A stretch of DNA of 8,253 nt from Streptococcus oralis. Its GTDB lineage: Bacteria; Bacillota; Bacilli; Lactobacillales; Streptococcaceae. Numbering within the stretch: the stretch's first letter is position 1; each line of letters begins with the position of its first letter. Shown here piece by piece: positions 1 to 7,389 of the stretch. The position numbers and the translations under genes are program-made. The DNA is taken from positions 1-8,253 of the forward strand of contig CAJPKC010000038.1 in NCBI GenBank assembly GCA_905370255.1, given 5' to 3'. The notes below the pieces were generated by a model. The model did no database searches and was not told where the DNA came from. It was given only the letters and a program-made list of their open reading frames with translations.

Positions 1-183
1 TTGGCGGACGATATATCCGTCTTTGGCAAGGTCGTTCAAGGCGCGGACTACTGTGATTGAACTAACATCATACATGGAAATCAATTCGGCTTCAGTGTAG
101 AACTTGTCTCCGCTAGCGAATTGACCAGAAATGATCTTATTTTTCAATTCATCTTTAATATATTGATACTTTGGAATTGCCAT
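1..183 (-). CDS. bgaR: GntR-family transcriptional repressor, BgaR-like (N-terminal part, runs off left edge)
   Basis: Read on the minus strand from ATG at 183-181, the frame is open for 61 codons to the window edge, so only the N-terminus is present. It begins MAIPKYQYIKDEL and matches the GntR winged helix: an amphipathic first helix, then a recognition region around residues 31-50 (TEAELISMYDVSSITVVRAL) and a wing start at GYIVRQ, where family members usually read R-x-G-x-G-T-F-V next. A ribosome binding site (GAGGTG) sits just upstream on the minus strand. The gene is divergent from bgaC across a 322-bp spacer with a palindrome over the bgaC -10, the usual layout for a local repressor. 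In pneumococcus a GntR protein, BgaR, controls bgaC; the symbol here rests on that synteny and similarity. The effector-binding domain (expected UTRA/HutC type) is outside the window, so the ligand cannot be judged. Confidence 0.85.
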   Translation of the reverse strand, partial: MAIPKYQYIKDELKNKIISGQFASGDKFYTEAELISMYDVSSITVVRALNDLAKDGYIVRQ

Positions 184-216
184 ATTTTCACCTCATTTTT
201 TCCTTCTCCACATATG

Positions 217-225
217 ATTTTAACA
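217..225 (-). promoter_or_regulatory. Probable extended -10 promoter of the GntR gene
   Basis: On the minus strand this reads TGTTAAAAT, an extended -10 (TGn followed by TAAAAT, one mismatch to TATAAT). It would start transcription near position 210, giving a leader of about 27 nt that includes the GAGGTG ribosome binding site. No good -35 is visible 16-18 bp upstream (around 239-246), which is acceptable for an extended -10. No copy of the 447-469 palindrome lies here, so the sequence gives no direct sign of autorepression at this promoter. Confidence 0.5.
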
Positions 226-425
226 TAAAATCGAAAAAAATAGTAGAAAAGCATTTTAAAAAATTAAACTATCAGAATAAGAAATTAGAATACATATAAA
301 TAATTCGTGTTTTGCCTCGTATTTTTGCTCTTCAGTCAGAATGTTGATTTTATAGGATTTGAGATGATTTTTAGAAAAGATTCAGTAAAAAAATAGAAAA
401 ATTTTAAAGAAAATTTCAAAAACTA

Positions 426-454
426 TTGACATTATTCCCCGATTGGTTTATAGT
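426..454 (+). promoter_or_regulatory. Strong sigma-A promoter of the bgaC-PTS-agaS-galM operon
   Basis: A perfect -35 box TTGACA (426-431) is followed after exactly 17 bp by TATAGT (449-454), one mismatch from consensus. Transcription should start near 461, leaving a 5' leader of about 45 nt before the bgaC start at 506. A-rich tracts precede the -35. A box this close to consensus implies a strong basal promoter that needs repression, which fits the palindrome laid over its -10. Confidence 0.85.
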
Positions 455-469
455 TGATATAACAATAAA
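447..469. promoter_or_regulatory. Candidate GntR (BgaR) operator: 23-bp interrupted palindrome over the -10
   Basis: The arms read TTTAT-A-GTT (447-455) and AAC-A-ATAAA (461-469), separated by GATAT. Eight of the nine positions per arm are symmetric; only the sixth position and the spacer are not. The site is centred on 458 and covers the whole -10 (449-454) and the expected start of transcription, so a bound dimer would block RNA polymerase. GntR/HutC-type repressors typically use AT-rich palindromes of this size, and the only regulator gene in view is the adjacent divergent GntR. Assignment to that protein is inference. Confidence 0.7.
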
Positions 470-483
470 TGAAAGCGCAAACT
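470..483 (+). promoter_or_regulatory. Possible CcpA cre site downstream of the start of transcription
   Basis: TGAAAGCGCAAACT fits 12 of 14 positions of the loose cre consensus TGWAANCGNTNWCA, failing at the T after CGN and at the final A. It lies about 10-20 bp past the predicted transcription start, where a cre site acts as a roadblock. Catabolite repression is expected for a PTS/glycosidase operon in streptococci. The two mismatches, plus the alternative reading of the same bases as an RNA hairpin arm, keep confidence low. Confidence 0.35.
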
Positions 484-502
484 TTTCGCTTTTAGGGGAG
501 GA
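471..502 (+). promoter_or_regulatory. Leader hairpin abutting the bgaC ribosome binding site
   Basis: AAAGCG (472-477) and CGCTTT (487-492) form a perfect 6-bp stem, extendable by a G-U pair (471/493), with a 9-nt loop. The strong Shine-Dalgarno AGGGGAGGA follows at 494-502, three bases before the ATG at 506. The stem stops immediately before the SD and leaves it exposed, so it may stabilise the 5' end of the mRNA rather than block translation. It may also be a by-product of the overlapping cre-like sequence. Confidence 0.4.
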
Positions 503-505
503 AGA

Positions 506-2289
<1,784 letters not shown>

Positions 2290-2293
<4 letters not shown>

Positions 2294-2766
2294 CAATTGT
2301 AGGATGCCGTATCGATGGGCGCTTAATTCACGGACAAGTAGCAAACCTTTGGTCTGCTAAACTTAATGTTTCACGTATCATGGTCGTTGACAATGATGTT
2401 GTGAACAACGACGTTGAAAAAAGCGGCTTGAAACTCGCAACACCACCAGGTGTAAAACTTAGTATTTTGCCAGTTGATAAAGCAGCAGCGAATATCCTTG
2501 CTGGTAAATACGATAGCCAACGTCTTTTGATTGTAGCACGCAAACCTGACCGTTTCCTCGGTTTGGTAGAAGCAGGTGTGCCACTTGAAACTGTCAATGT
2601 CGGCAACATGTCTCAAACACCAGAAACACGTGCGATCACACGTTCTATCAACGTTGTAGATAAAGACGTAGAAGATTTCCACAAATTGGCGGAAAAAGGT
2701 GTTAAACTTACTGCTCAAATGGTTCCAAATGATCCAGTTTCAGACTTTTTGAGCTTATTAAAATAG
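2290..2766 (+). CDS. PTS mannose/N-acetylgalactosamine-family EIIB subunit
   Basis: This 158-residue protein has the usual length of a free-standing mannose-family EIIB, the cytoplasmic subunit that takes phosphate from EIIA and passes it to the sugar during transport. The phosphorylated histidine should be His14 in the signature IDGRLIHGQVANLW at the N-terminus. Other family landmarks are VVDNDVVNND (about 32-41), LLIVARKPD (79-87) and VNVGNMSQT (102-110). The start overlaps the bgaC stop by 4 bases and follows AAAGGGGGA (2275-2283), so the two are translationally coupled. The family covers mannose, sorbose, fructose and GalNAc transporters. The substrate cannot be read from EIIB alone; the AgaS and BgaC neighbours point to a galactose- or galactosamine-containing sugar. 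Confidence 0.95.
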
Positions 2767-2792
2767 GAAAAAATTTTTAGGAGGTCATTGTT

Positions 2793-3698
2793 ATGATACA
2801 ATGGTGGCAAATTTTACTTCTCACTTTGTACTCAGCTTATCAAATCTGTGATGAGTTGACGATCGTTTCTTCTGCAGGTTCGCCTGTATTCGCTGGTTTC
2901 ATTACTGGTTTAGTCATGGGAGATTTGACAACTGGTTTGTTTATCGGTGGTAGCTTGCAGTTGTTCGTACTTGGGGTAGGTACCTTCGGTGGTGCTTCTC
3001 GTATCGACGCAACTTCTGGTGCGGTTCTTGCGACTGCTTTCTCAGTTTCACAAGGAATCGAAACAGACCTTGCGATCACTACAATCGCTGTACCAGTAGC
3101 AGCACTTTTGACTTACTTCGACGTACTTGGTCGTATGACTACAACATTCTTCGCTCACCGTATTGATGCTGCGATCGAACGCTTTGACTACAAAGGAATC
3201 GAACGTAACTATCTTCTTGGTGCAGTTCCTTGGGCTCTATCTCGTGCCCTTCCAGTATTCTTCGCCCTTGCTTTCGGTGGAGAATTCGTACAAGGTGTTG
3301 TAAACCTTGTTAAAGAATACCAATGGGTTGCAGACGGTTTGACTCTTGCAGGTCGTATGCTTCCAGGTCTTGGATTCGCTATCTTGCTTCGTTACCTTCC
3401 AGTTAAACGTAACCTTCACTACCTTGCTATGGGATTTGGTTTGACAGCTATGTTGACTGTACTTTACTCAAACGTAACAAGTCTTGGTGGAGCAGTTGCT
3501 GGTATCATTGGCACTCTTCCTGCTGAAGTTGCTGAAAAAATTGGCTTTGTTAACAACTTCAAAGGATTGTCTATGATCGGTATCTCTATCGTGGGTATCT
3601 TCCTTGCAGTTGTTCACTTCAAGAACAGCCAAAAAGTTGCTGTAGCAGCACCTTCTACACCATCAGAAAGTGGGGAAATTGAAGATGACGAATTCTAA
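2793..3698 (+). CDS. PTS mannose/N-acetylgalactosamine-family EIIC membrane subunit
   Basis: This 301-residue integral membrane protein forms the sugar channel together with EIID. Hydrophobic stretches fall near residues 3-17, 28-64, 72-110, 140-165, 183-232 and 262-283. Early Gly-rich segments (AGFITGLVMGDLTTGLFIGG and LGVGTFGGASRIDATSG) are typical of the AgaC/ManY/SorA group. The tail after about 285 is hydrophilic and acidic (GEIEDDEF). The start is well set by TAGGAGGT (2778-2785), 7 bp before the ATG and 26 bp after the EIIB stop. The 3' end overlaps the EIID start by 14 bp. Codon use is strongly biased to preferred streptococcal codons (CTT, GGT, CGT, TTC, AAC), suggesting high expression when induced. 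Confidence 0.95.
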   Translation: MIQWWQILLLTLYSAYQICDELTIVSSAGSPVFAGFITGLVMGDLTTGLFIGGSLQLFVLGVGTFGGASRIDATSGAVLATAFSVSQGIETDLAITTIAVPVAALLTYFDVLGRMTTTFFAHRIDAAIERFDYKGIERNYLLGAVPWALSRALPVFFALAFGGEFVQGVVNLVKEYQWVADGLTLAGRMLPGLGFAILLRYLPVKRNLHYLAMGFGLTAMLTVLYSNVTSLGGAVAGIIGTLPAEVAEKIGFVNNFKGLSMIGISIVGIFLAVVHFKNSQKVAVAAPSTPSESGEIEDDEF

Positions 3699-4506
3699 TT
3701 ACAAATTAACAAAAGAAGATTTTAATCAAATTAACAAACGTAGCTTGTTCACTTTCCAATTGGGATGGAACTACGAACGTATGCAAGCATCAGGTTACCT
3801 TTACATGATCTTGCCACAATTGCGTAAAATGTATGGAGATGGAACTCCTGAGTTGAAAGAAATGATGAAAGTTCATACTCAATTCTTCAACACTTCACCA
3901 TTCTTCCACACAATCATCGCTGGTTTTGACCTTGCCATGGAAGAAAAAGATGGCGTTGCCTCAAAAGATGCGGTTAACGGTATCAAGACAGGTTTGATGG
4001 GACCATTCGCTCCTCTTGGAGATACTATCTTTGGTTCACTTGTACCTGCTATCATGGGATCTATCGCTGCAACAATGGCTATCGCTGGTCAACCTTGGGG
4101 TATCTTCCTTTGGATCGCAGTTGCAGTAGCGTATGACATCTTCCGTTGGAAACAGTTGGAATTTGCTTACAAAGAAGGGGTTAACCTTATCAACAACATG
4201 CAAAGTACTTTGACAGCTTTGATTGAAGCTGCATCTGTACTTGGTGTCTTCATGATGGGTGCTCTTGTAGCAACAATGATCAACTTTGAAATTTCATACA
4301 AATTGCCAATCGGTGAAAAGATGATTGACTTCCAAGACATCTTGAACTCAATCTTCCCACGTTTGCTTCCAGCAATCTTCACTGCATTCATCTTCTGGTT
4401 GCTTGGTAAGAAAGGTATGAACTCTACAAAAGCTATCGGTATCATTATCGTGCTTGCCTTGGCTCTTTCTGCTCTTGGTAAATTTGCACTTGGAATGGGC
4501 GCATAA
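3685..4506 (+). CDS. PTS mannose/N-acetylgalactosamine-family EIID membrane subunit
   Basis: This 273-residue protein partners EIIC in mannose-family permeases and has no counterpart in other PTS families. It starts with a long hydrophilic part (LTKEDFNQINKRSLFTFQLGWNYERMQ) and carries the EIID signature region NTSPFFHTIIAGFDLAMEE (69-87) followed by GIKTGLMGPFAPLGDTIFGSLVPAI (99-123). Hydrophobic segments follow at about 118-134, 138-151, 184-200, 225-240 and 249-268. I chose ATG 3685 because GGGG at 3672-3675 sits at ribosome-binding distance. A GTG at 3670 would add five residues (MGKLK) but would have this motif inside its own coding sequence. The start overlaps the end of EIIC by 14 bp, so coupling is likely. 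Codon use is as biased as in EIIC. Confidence 0.94.
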   Translation: MTNSNYKLTKEDFNQINKRSLFTFQLGWNYERMQASGYLYMILPQLRKMYGDGTPELKEMMKVHTQFFNTSPFFHTIIAGFDLAMEEKDGVASKDAVNGIKTGLMGPFAPLGDTIFGSLVPAIMGSIAATMAIAGQPWGIFLWIAVAVAYDIFRWKQLEFAYKEGVNLINNMQSTLTALIEAASVLGVFMMGALVATMINFEISYKLPIGEKMIDFQDILNSIFPRLLPAIFTAFIFWLLGKKGMNSTKAIGIIIVLALALSALGKFALGMGA

Positions 4507-4509
4507 TTT

Positions 4510-4914
4510 ATGACTAAATCATTGATTTTAGTGAGCCACGGTCGTTTCTGTGAAGAACTTAAAGGTAGCACAGAAATGATTATGGGACCACAAGACAACA
4601 TTCATGCGGTGGCTCTTCTTCCAGAAGATGGACCAGAAGAATTTACTGCTAAATTTGAAGCTGCTATTGAAGGATTGGATGATTTCCTAGTCTTTGCAGA
4701 TCTTCTTGGTGGAACACCATGTAACGTGGTGAGCCGTCTGATTATGGAAGGTCGTGACATTGAACTTTATGCAGGAATGAACCTTCCAATGGTTATTGAA
4801 TTTATCAATGCAAGCCTAACAGGCATTGATGCGGACTATAAGAGTCGTGCTTCAGAAAGCATTGTGAAAGTTAATGATTTATTGGCAAGCTTCGACGACG
4901 ATGAAGATGAATAA
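4510..4914 (+). CDS. PTS mannose-family EIIA subunit
   Basis: This 134-residue cytoplasmic phosphocarrier accepts phosphate from HPr and passes it to EIIB. The active histidine should be His10 in LILVSHGRFCEEL, and the family motif FADLLGGTPCN is at 62-72, as in EIIA-Man. Later landmarks are LYAGMNLPMVIEF (86-98). The C-terminus ends in an unusually acidic run, DDDEDE (129-134), that I do not recall as a family feature. The gene starts 3 bp after the EIID stop with only weak ribosome-binding sequence (TGGA around 4491), so coupling to EIID translation is likely. The order B-C-D-A with separate A and B proteins is common in streptococcal GalNAc-type loci. A repeat element begins directly after the TAA. 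Confidence 0.94.
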   Translation: MTKSLILVSHGRFCEELKGSTEMIMGPQDNIHAVALLPEDGPEEFTAKFEAAIEGLDDFLVFADLLGGTPCNVVSRLIMEGRDIELYAGMNLPMVIEFINASLTGIDADYKSRASESIVKVNDLLASFDDDEDE

Positions 4915-5019
4915 TACTCTTCAAAAATCAAATTCAAACCACGTCAGCTTCGCCTTGCCGTACTCAAGTACAGCCTTCGGCTAGCTTCCTAGTTTGCTCT
5001 TTGATTTTCATTGAGTATA
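4915..5019. repeat. RUP-like short repeat with terminal inverted repeats
   Basis: The ends match in inverted orientation. The left reads TACTC, four divergent bases, then AAAATCAAA (4915-4932); the right is TTTGATTTT, four divergent bases, then GAGTA (5000-5017). TA dinucleotides flank both ends. Inside are GTACT-CA-AGTAC (4960-4971) and AGCC-TTC-GGCT (4972-4982), both able to fold. Layout, end sequences, TA targets and length (about 103-105 bp against roughly 107) fit the pneumococcal RUP, thought to be moved in trans by an IS630-type transposase; this comparison is from memory. The segment 4960-4980 differs from the RUP copies I recall, so it may be a variant. It begins on the base after the EIIA stop codon. 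Confidence 0.65.
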
Positions 5020-5055
5020 AGATGTGATTGCGTTAAAATGTTAAATCATCTTATA
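5016..5055. repeat. Gapped inverted repeat joined to the right end of the RUP-like element
   Basis: TATAAGATG (5016-5024) is perfectly complementary to CATCTTATA (5047-5055). A further ATT (5027-5029) pairs with AAT (5044-5046) if two bases are bulged out, giving 12 pairs around a loop of about 14 nt. The first bases of the left arm are also the last bases of the RUP-like element. No T-run follows, so it is not a typical terminator. It could be an RNA stem, an operator, or a chance match built partly from the insertion. Confidence 0.4.
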
Positions 5056-5063
5056 GAAAATAT

Positions 5064-5099
5064 ACATGGGAATGGGAGCGACTCCCATTCCCATGTTTT
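5064..5099 (+). terminator. Intra-operon hairpin with short T-run: partial terminator or mRNA-processing/stabilising stem
   Basis: ACATGGGAATGGGAG (5064-5078) and its exact complement (5082-5096) form a 15-bp stem closed by a CGA triloop, followed by TTTT counting the last base of the stem (5096-5099). The GC-rich core makes it very stable, but the T-run is short for a strong intrinsic terminator. It sits between EIIA and agaS, so read-through would give less agaS-galM message than PTS message, or the stem may protect the 3' end of the upstream mRNA. A weak promoter may lie before it (TTGCGT 5028-5033, TTATAG 5051-5056), in which case the stem would be in the agaS leader. Confidence 0.6.
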
Positions 5100-5133
5100 C
5101 AATCATGAAACAATATTAGATTAGAGGTTTTCA

Positions 5134-6297
5134 ATGCTAGATTATACAAAAGAAGATTTGCTTGAGTTGGGAGCAGAGATCACCACACGCGAAATTTACC
5201 AACAACCAGATGTTTGGAAGGAAGCTTTTGAATCCTATCAAGCCCGCCGTGATGAAATTGCCGCATTCTTGCAAGGGATTGCAGCTAAACATGACTACAT
5301 CAAGGTTATCCTGACTGGTGCTGGAACTTCAGCTTATGTAGGCGACACCTTAGTTCCATACTTCAAGGAAGTCTATGACGAACGTAAATGGAATTTCAAT
5401 GCTATTGCGACAACAGATATCGTTGCAAACCCACAAACTTATTTGAAAAAAGACGTGGCAACTGTTTTGGTATCATTTGCACGTAGTGGAAACTCACCTG
5501 AGAGTGTAGCAACAGTTGACTTGGCAAAAGCTTTAGTTGATGAGCTTTATCAAGTAACAATCACATGTGCGGCTGAAGGGGAATTGGCTCTTCAAGCACA
5601 TGGAGATGATCATAATCTATTGCTCTTGCAACCTGCAGCTTCAAATGACGCTGGATTTGCAATGACATCAAGCTTTACTTCTATGATGTTGACAGCACTT
5701 TTGGTCTTCGATCCAACTGAATTTGCTGTTAAAGCTGAACGTTTTGAAGTGCTTTCTAGTCTTGCTCGTAAAGTTCTTGACAATGTGGCAGATGTGAAAG
5801 AATTGGTTGACCTAGACTTTAATCGAGTAATTTACTTAGGTGCAGGTCCATTCTTCGGGCTTGCTCATGAGGCACAACTGAAAATTTTGGAATTGACTGC
5901 TGGTCAGGTTGCGACAATGTATGAAAGCCCAGTTGGCTTCCGTCATGGTCCAAAATCTCTTATCAATGAAGATACTGTAGTTTTAGTTTTTGGTACTACA
6001 ACAGACTATACTCGTAAGTATGACTTAGACTTGGTTCGTGAAGTTGCAGGGGACCAAATCGCTCGTCGCGTTGTTCTCTTGAGTGATCAAGCCTTTGGTC
6101 TTGAAAACGTTAAGGAAGTAGCACTTGGCTGTGGCGGTGTCTTGAATGACGTTTACCGTGTATTCCCTTATATTGTTTATGGTCAATTATTTGCTCTCTT
6201 GACTTCGCTTAAGGTTGGAAACAGACCTGATACACCATCACCTACAGGTACAGTAAACCGCGTCGTTCAAGGTGTTATTATTCACGAATTCAAATAA
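5134..6297 (+). CDS. agaS: AgaS-family sugar isomerase/deaminase, double SIS domain
   Basis: This 387-residue cytoplasmic enzyme belongs to the AgaS branch of SIS (sugar isomerase) proteins, related to the isomerase half of GlmS. The first SIS domain has ILTGAGTSAYVGD (59-71) and the phosphate-binding loop SFARSGNSPES (114-124). The second has YLGAGPFFGLAHEAQLKILELTAG (234-257) and ESPVGFRHGPKSL (264-276). AgaS is known as a galactosamine-6-phosphate deaminase/isomerase giving tagatose 6-phosphate and ammonia in GalNAc/GalN use. No NagA/AgaA deacetylase or tagatose-pathway gene lies in the window, so those steps must be encoded elsewhere. The start follows AGAGG (5123-5127) at good spacing. 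The gene is 219 bp past EIIA, beyond the repeat and hairpin, so its expression may be set separately. It ends with tandem TAA TAA. Confidence 0.93.
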   Translation: MLDYTKEDLLELGAEITTREIYQQPDVWKEAFESYQARRDEIAAFLQGIAAKHDYIKVILTGAGTSAYVGDTLVPYFKEVYDERKWNFNAIATTDIVANPQTYLKKDVATVLVSFARSGNSPESVATVDLAKALVDELYQVTITCAAEGELALQAHGDDHNLLLLQPAASNDAGFAMTSSFTSMMLTALLVFDPTEFAVKAERFEVLSSLARKVLDNVADVKELVDLDFNRVIYLGAGPFFGLAHEAQLKILELTAGQVATMYESPVGFRHGPKSLINEDTVVLVFGTTTDYTRKYDLDLVREVAGDQIARRVVLLSDQAFGLENVKEVALGCGGVLNDVYRVFPYIVYGQLFALLTSLKVGNRPDTPSPTGTVNRVVQGVIIHEFK

Positions 6298-6310
6298 TAA
6301 GGAGAAAAGG

Positions 6311-7348
6311 ATGAAAACATACACAGAACGTGTATTTGGGAAAGTTGATGACAAGGATGTTGTCGCTTATCGCTTTGAAACAGAAGCAGGCTACCAACTA
6401 GAAATCATGACCTATGGTGCAACGATTCTACGCTATGTAACTCCTGATAAGGCTGGTAATTTTGCCAATGTTATCCTAGGCTTTGATGATTTTGACAGCT
6501 ATGTAGGTAACAGTCCTAAACATGGAGCGAGTGTAGGTCCAGTTGCAGGTCGTATCGCAGGTGCGACATTCGAATTGAATGGGAAAACCTATGAACTCGA
6601 AGTCAATAACGCAAGCAACTGTAACCACAGCGGTTCAACAGGTTGGGATTCTAGTTTGTTTGAGCTAGTCGAGGTGAGCGACCATGGTTTGACTCTTTAC
6701 ACAGAAAGAACAGACGGGACAGGAGGTTTCCCTGGGAACCTTAAAATCTGGATTAGCTACCACTTGGAAGAAACTGGTGCCTACGAAGTTAGCTACAAGG
6801 TAACGACGGACCAGGATACCTTGGTCAATCCGACCAACCATAGCTACTTTAACTTGTCTGGCGATTTCACTCAGACGGTTGACCGCCATGTTTTCCAACT
6901 GAATACAGAAGGTATTTATCCAATCGCTCCTGACGGTGTCCCAGCTAAAGCTCCAGATGCTAATCGTGATGTGGTCAAACATATCTACAATGGTGCCTTG
7001 TTGAAAGATATCTTTGCAGAAGAAGATGAGCAAATCCAACTCGTATCTGGTTTGGACCATCCATTTGCTCTTCCTGCAGGACATGATAATGCTGGTTTCC
7101 TCTATGACCAAGGTTCAGGTCGCTTCCTTCTCTTCAAGACAGAAGCACCTTGCTTTGTAGTCTACACAGCTAACTTTGTGGATGAGAGTGTCATGATAGC
7201 TGGTCAACCAATGATTCAACATAATGGGATTGCTCTTGAAGCGCAAGCTTTACCAGATGCTATTCATAGTGATCTTAAAAATCAAGTTATCCTCAAAGCA
7301 GGTGAAACTTTTACCAGCAAAACTCGTTACGAAATCGTTGTTAAATAA
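6311..7348 (+). CDS. galM: Aldose 1-epimerase (galactose mutarotase)
   Basis: This 345-residue enzyme interconverts alpha and beta anomers of free aldoses, mainly feeding alpha-galactose to galactokinase. Family residues are in place: Arg81 in GPVAGRIAG, His106 in NASNCNHSGSTGW, the catalytic acid His177 in NPTNHSYFNLSG, Asp249 in SGLDHPF and the catalytic base Glu310 in GIALEAQALPDA. Length is typical. I chose ATG 6311 because AAGGAG (6299-6304) lies 6 bp before it; starting upstream at 6272 would put that ribosome binding site inside the gene and add 13 residues unlike the family. It follows agaS by 13 bp, so the two are almost certainly co-transcribed. It is the last gene of the operon and ends at a shared terminator. 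A retaining GH35 enzyme releases beta-galactose, which makes a mutarotase a sensible partner for BgaC. Confidence 0.95.
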   Translation: MKTYTERVFGKVDDKDVVAYRFETEAGYQLEIMTYGATILRYVTPDKAGNFANVILGFDDFDSYVGNSPKHGASVGPVAGRIAGATFELNGKTYELEVNNASNCNHSGSTGWDSSLFELVEVSDHGLTLYTERTDGTGGFPGNLKIWISYHLEETGAYEVSYKVTTDQDTLVNPTNHSYFNLSGDFTQTVDRHVFQLNTEGIYPIAPDGVPAKAPDANRDVVKHIYNGALLKDIFAEEDEQIQLVSGLDHPFALPAGHDNAGFLYDQGSGRFLLFKTEAPCFVVYTANFVDESVMIAGQPMIQHNGIALEAQALPDAIHSDLKNQVILKAGETFTSKTRYEIVVK

Positions 7349-7349
7349 T

Positions 7350-7388
7350 AAAAATTCTCTGAAGTCATAGGATTTCAGAGAATTTTTT
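7350..7388. terminator. Bidirectional rho-independent terminator between galM and RNase J
   Basis: AAAAATTCTCTGAAGTC (7350-7366) pairs with GATTTCAGAGAATTTTT (7371-7387), broken only by one G-T pair (7364/7373), around the 4-nt loop ATAG. The plus strand then has a T-run (7383-7388). On the minus strand the A-rich left arm (7350-7354) supplies a matching T-run for the convergent gene. It fills the 41-bp gap between the two stop codons and should end both transcripts. Confidence 0.92.
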
Positions 7389-7389
7389 A

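Larger units (their letters stand above)
184..505. other. Divergent intergenic control region, AT-rich, no gene
   Basis: The 322 bp between the two divergent start codons contain no convincing reading frame. The middle part (about 240-425) is very AT-rich. Short A-tracts recur near 375-378, 387-393, 397-401, 410-413 and 418-422, just upstream of the bgaC -35, at roughly but not strictly helical spacing. Such tracts commonly act as an UP element or bend DNA. A lone TTTATAG at 349-355 matches the left arm of the operator at 447-469 but has no partner arm. The supported sites at each end are listed separately. Confidence 0.6.

Noticed and set aside
349..355. Second BgaR operator at TTTATAG
   Set aside because: Only the left half-site is present, with no matching right arm at the proper distance; expected by chance in AT-rich DNA.
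3670..3684. GTG start at 3670 for EIID, adding five residues
   Set aside because: It would place the best ribosome-binding sequence (GGGG 3672-3675) inside the gene; ATG 3685 has that motif at proper distance and gives the family-like N-terminus MTNSNYKL.
4167..4601. Minus-strand 144-codon frame across the EIID/EIIA junction
   Set aside because: Shadow of two well-supported plus-strand genes, with no ribosome binding site or family resemblance seen.
5028..5056. Independent agaS promoter (TTGCGT ... TTATAG)
   Set aside because: Both boxes deviate from consensus and fall in a region explained by an inverted repeat; mentioned as a possibility but not listed as a feature.
4915..5133. Riboswitch or small RNA in the EIIA-agaS gap
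   Set aside because: The structures are a mobile repeat and simple stems; I see no conserved aptamer core or clear promoter-terminator unit.
6272..6310. Upstream start at 6272 for galM
   Set aside because: The extra 13 residues overlap the end of agaS and are unlike GalM proteins; AAGGAG at 6299-6304 clearly serves ATG 6311.
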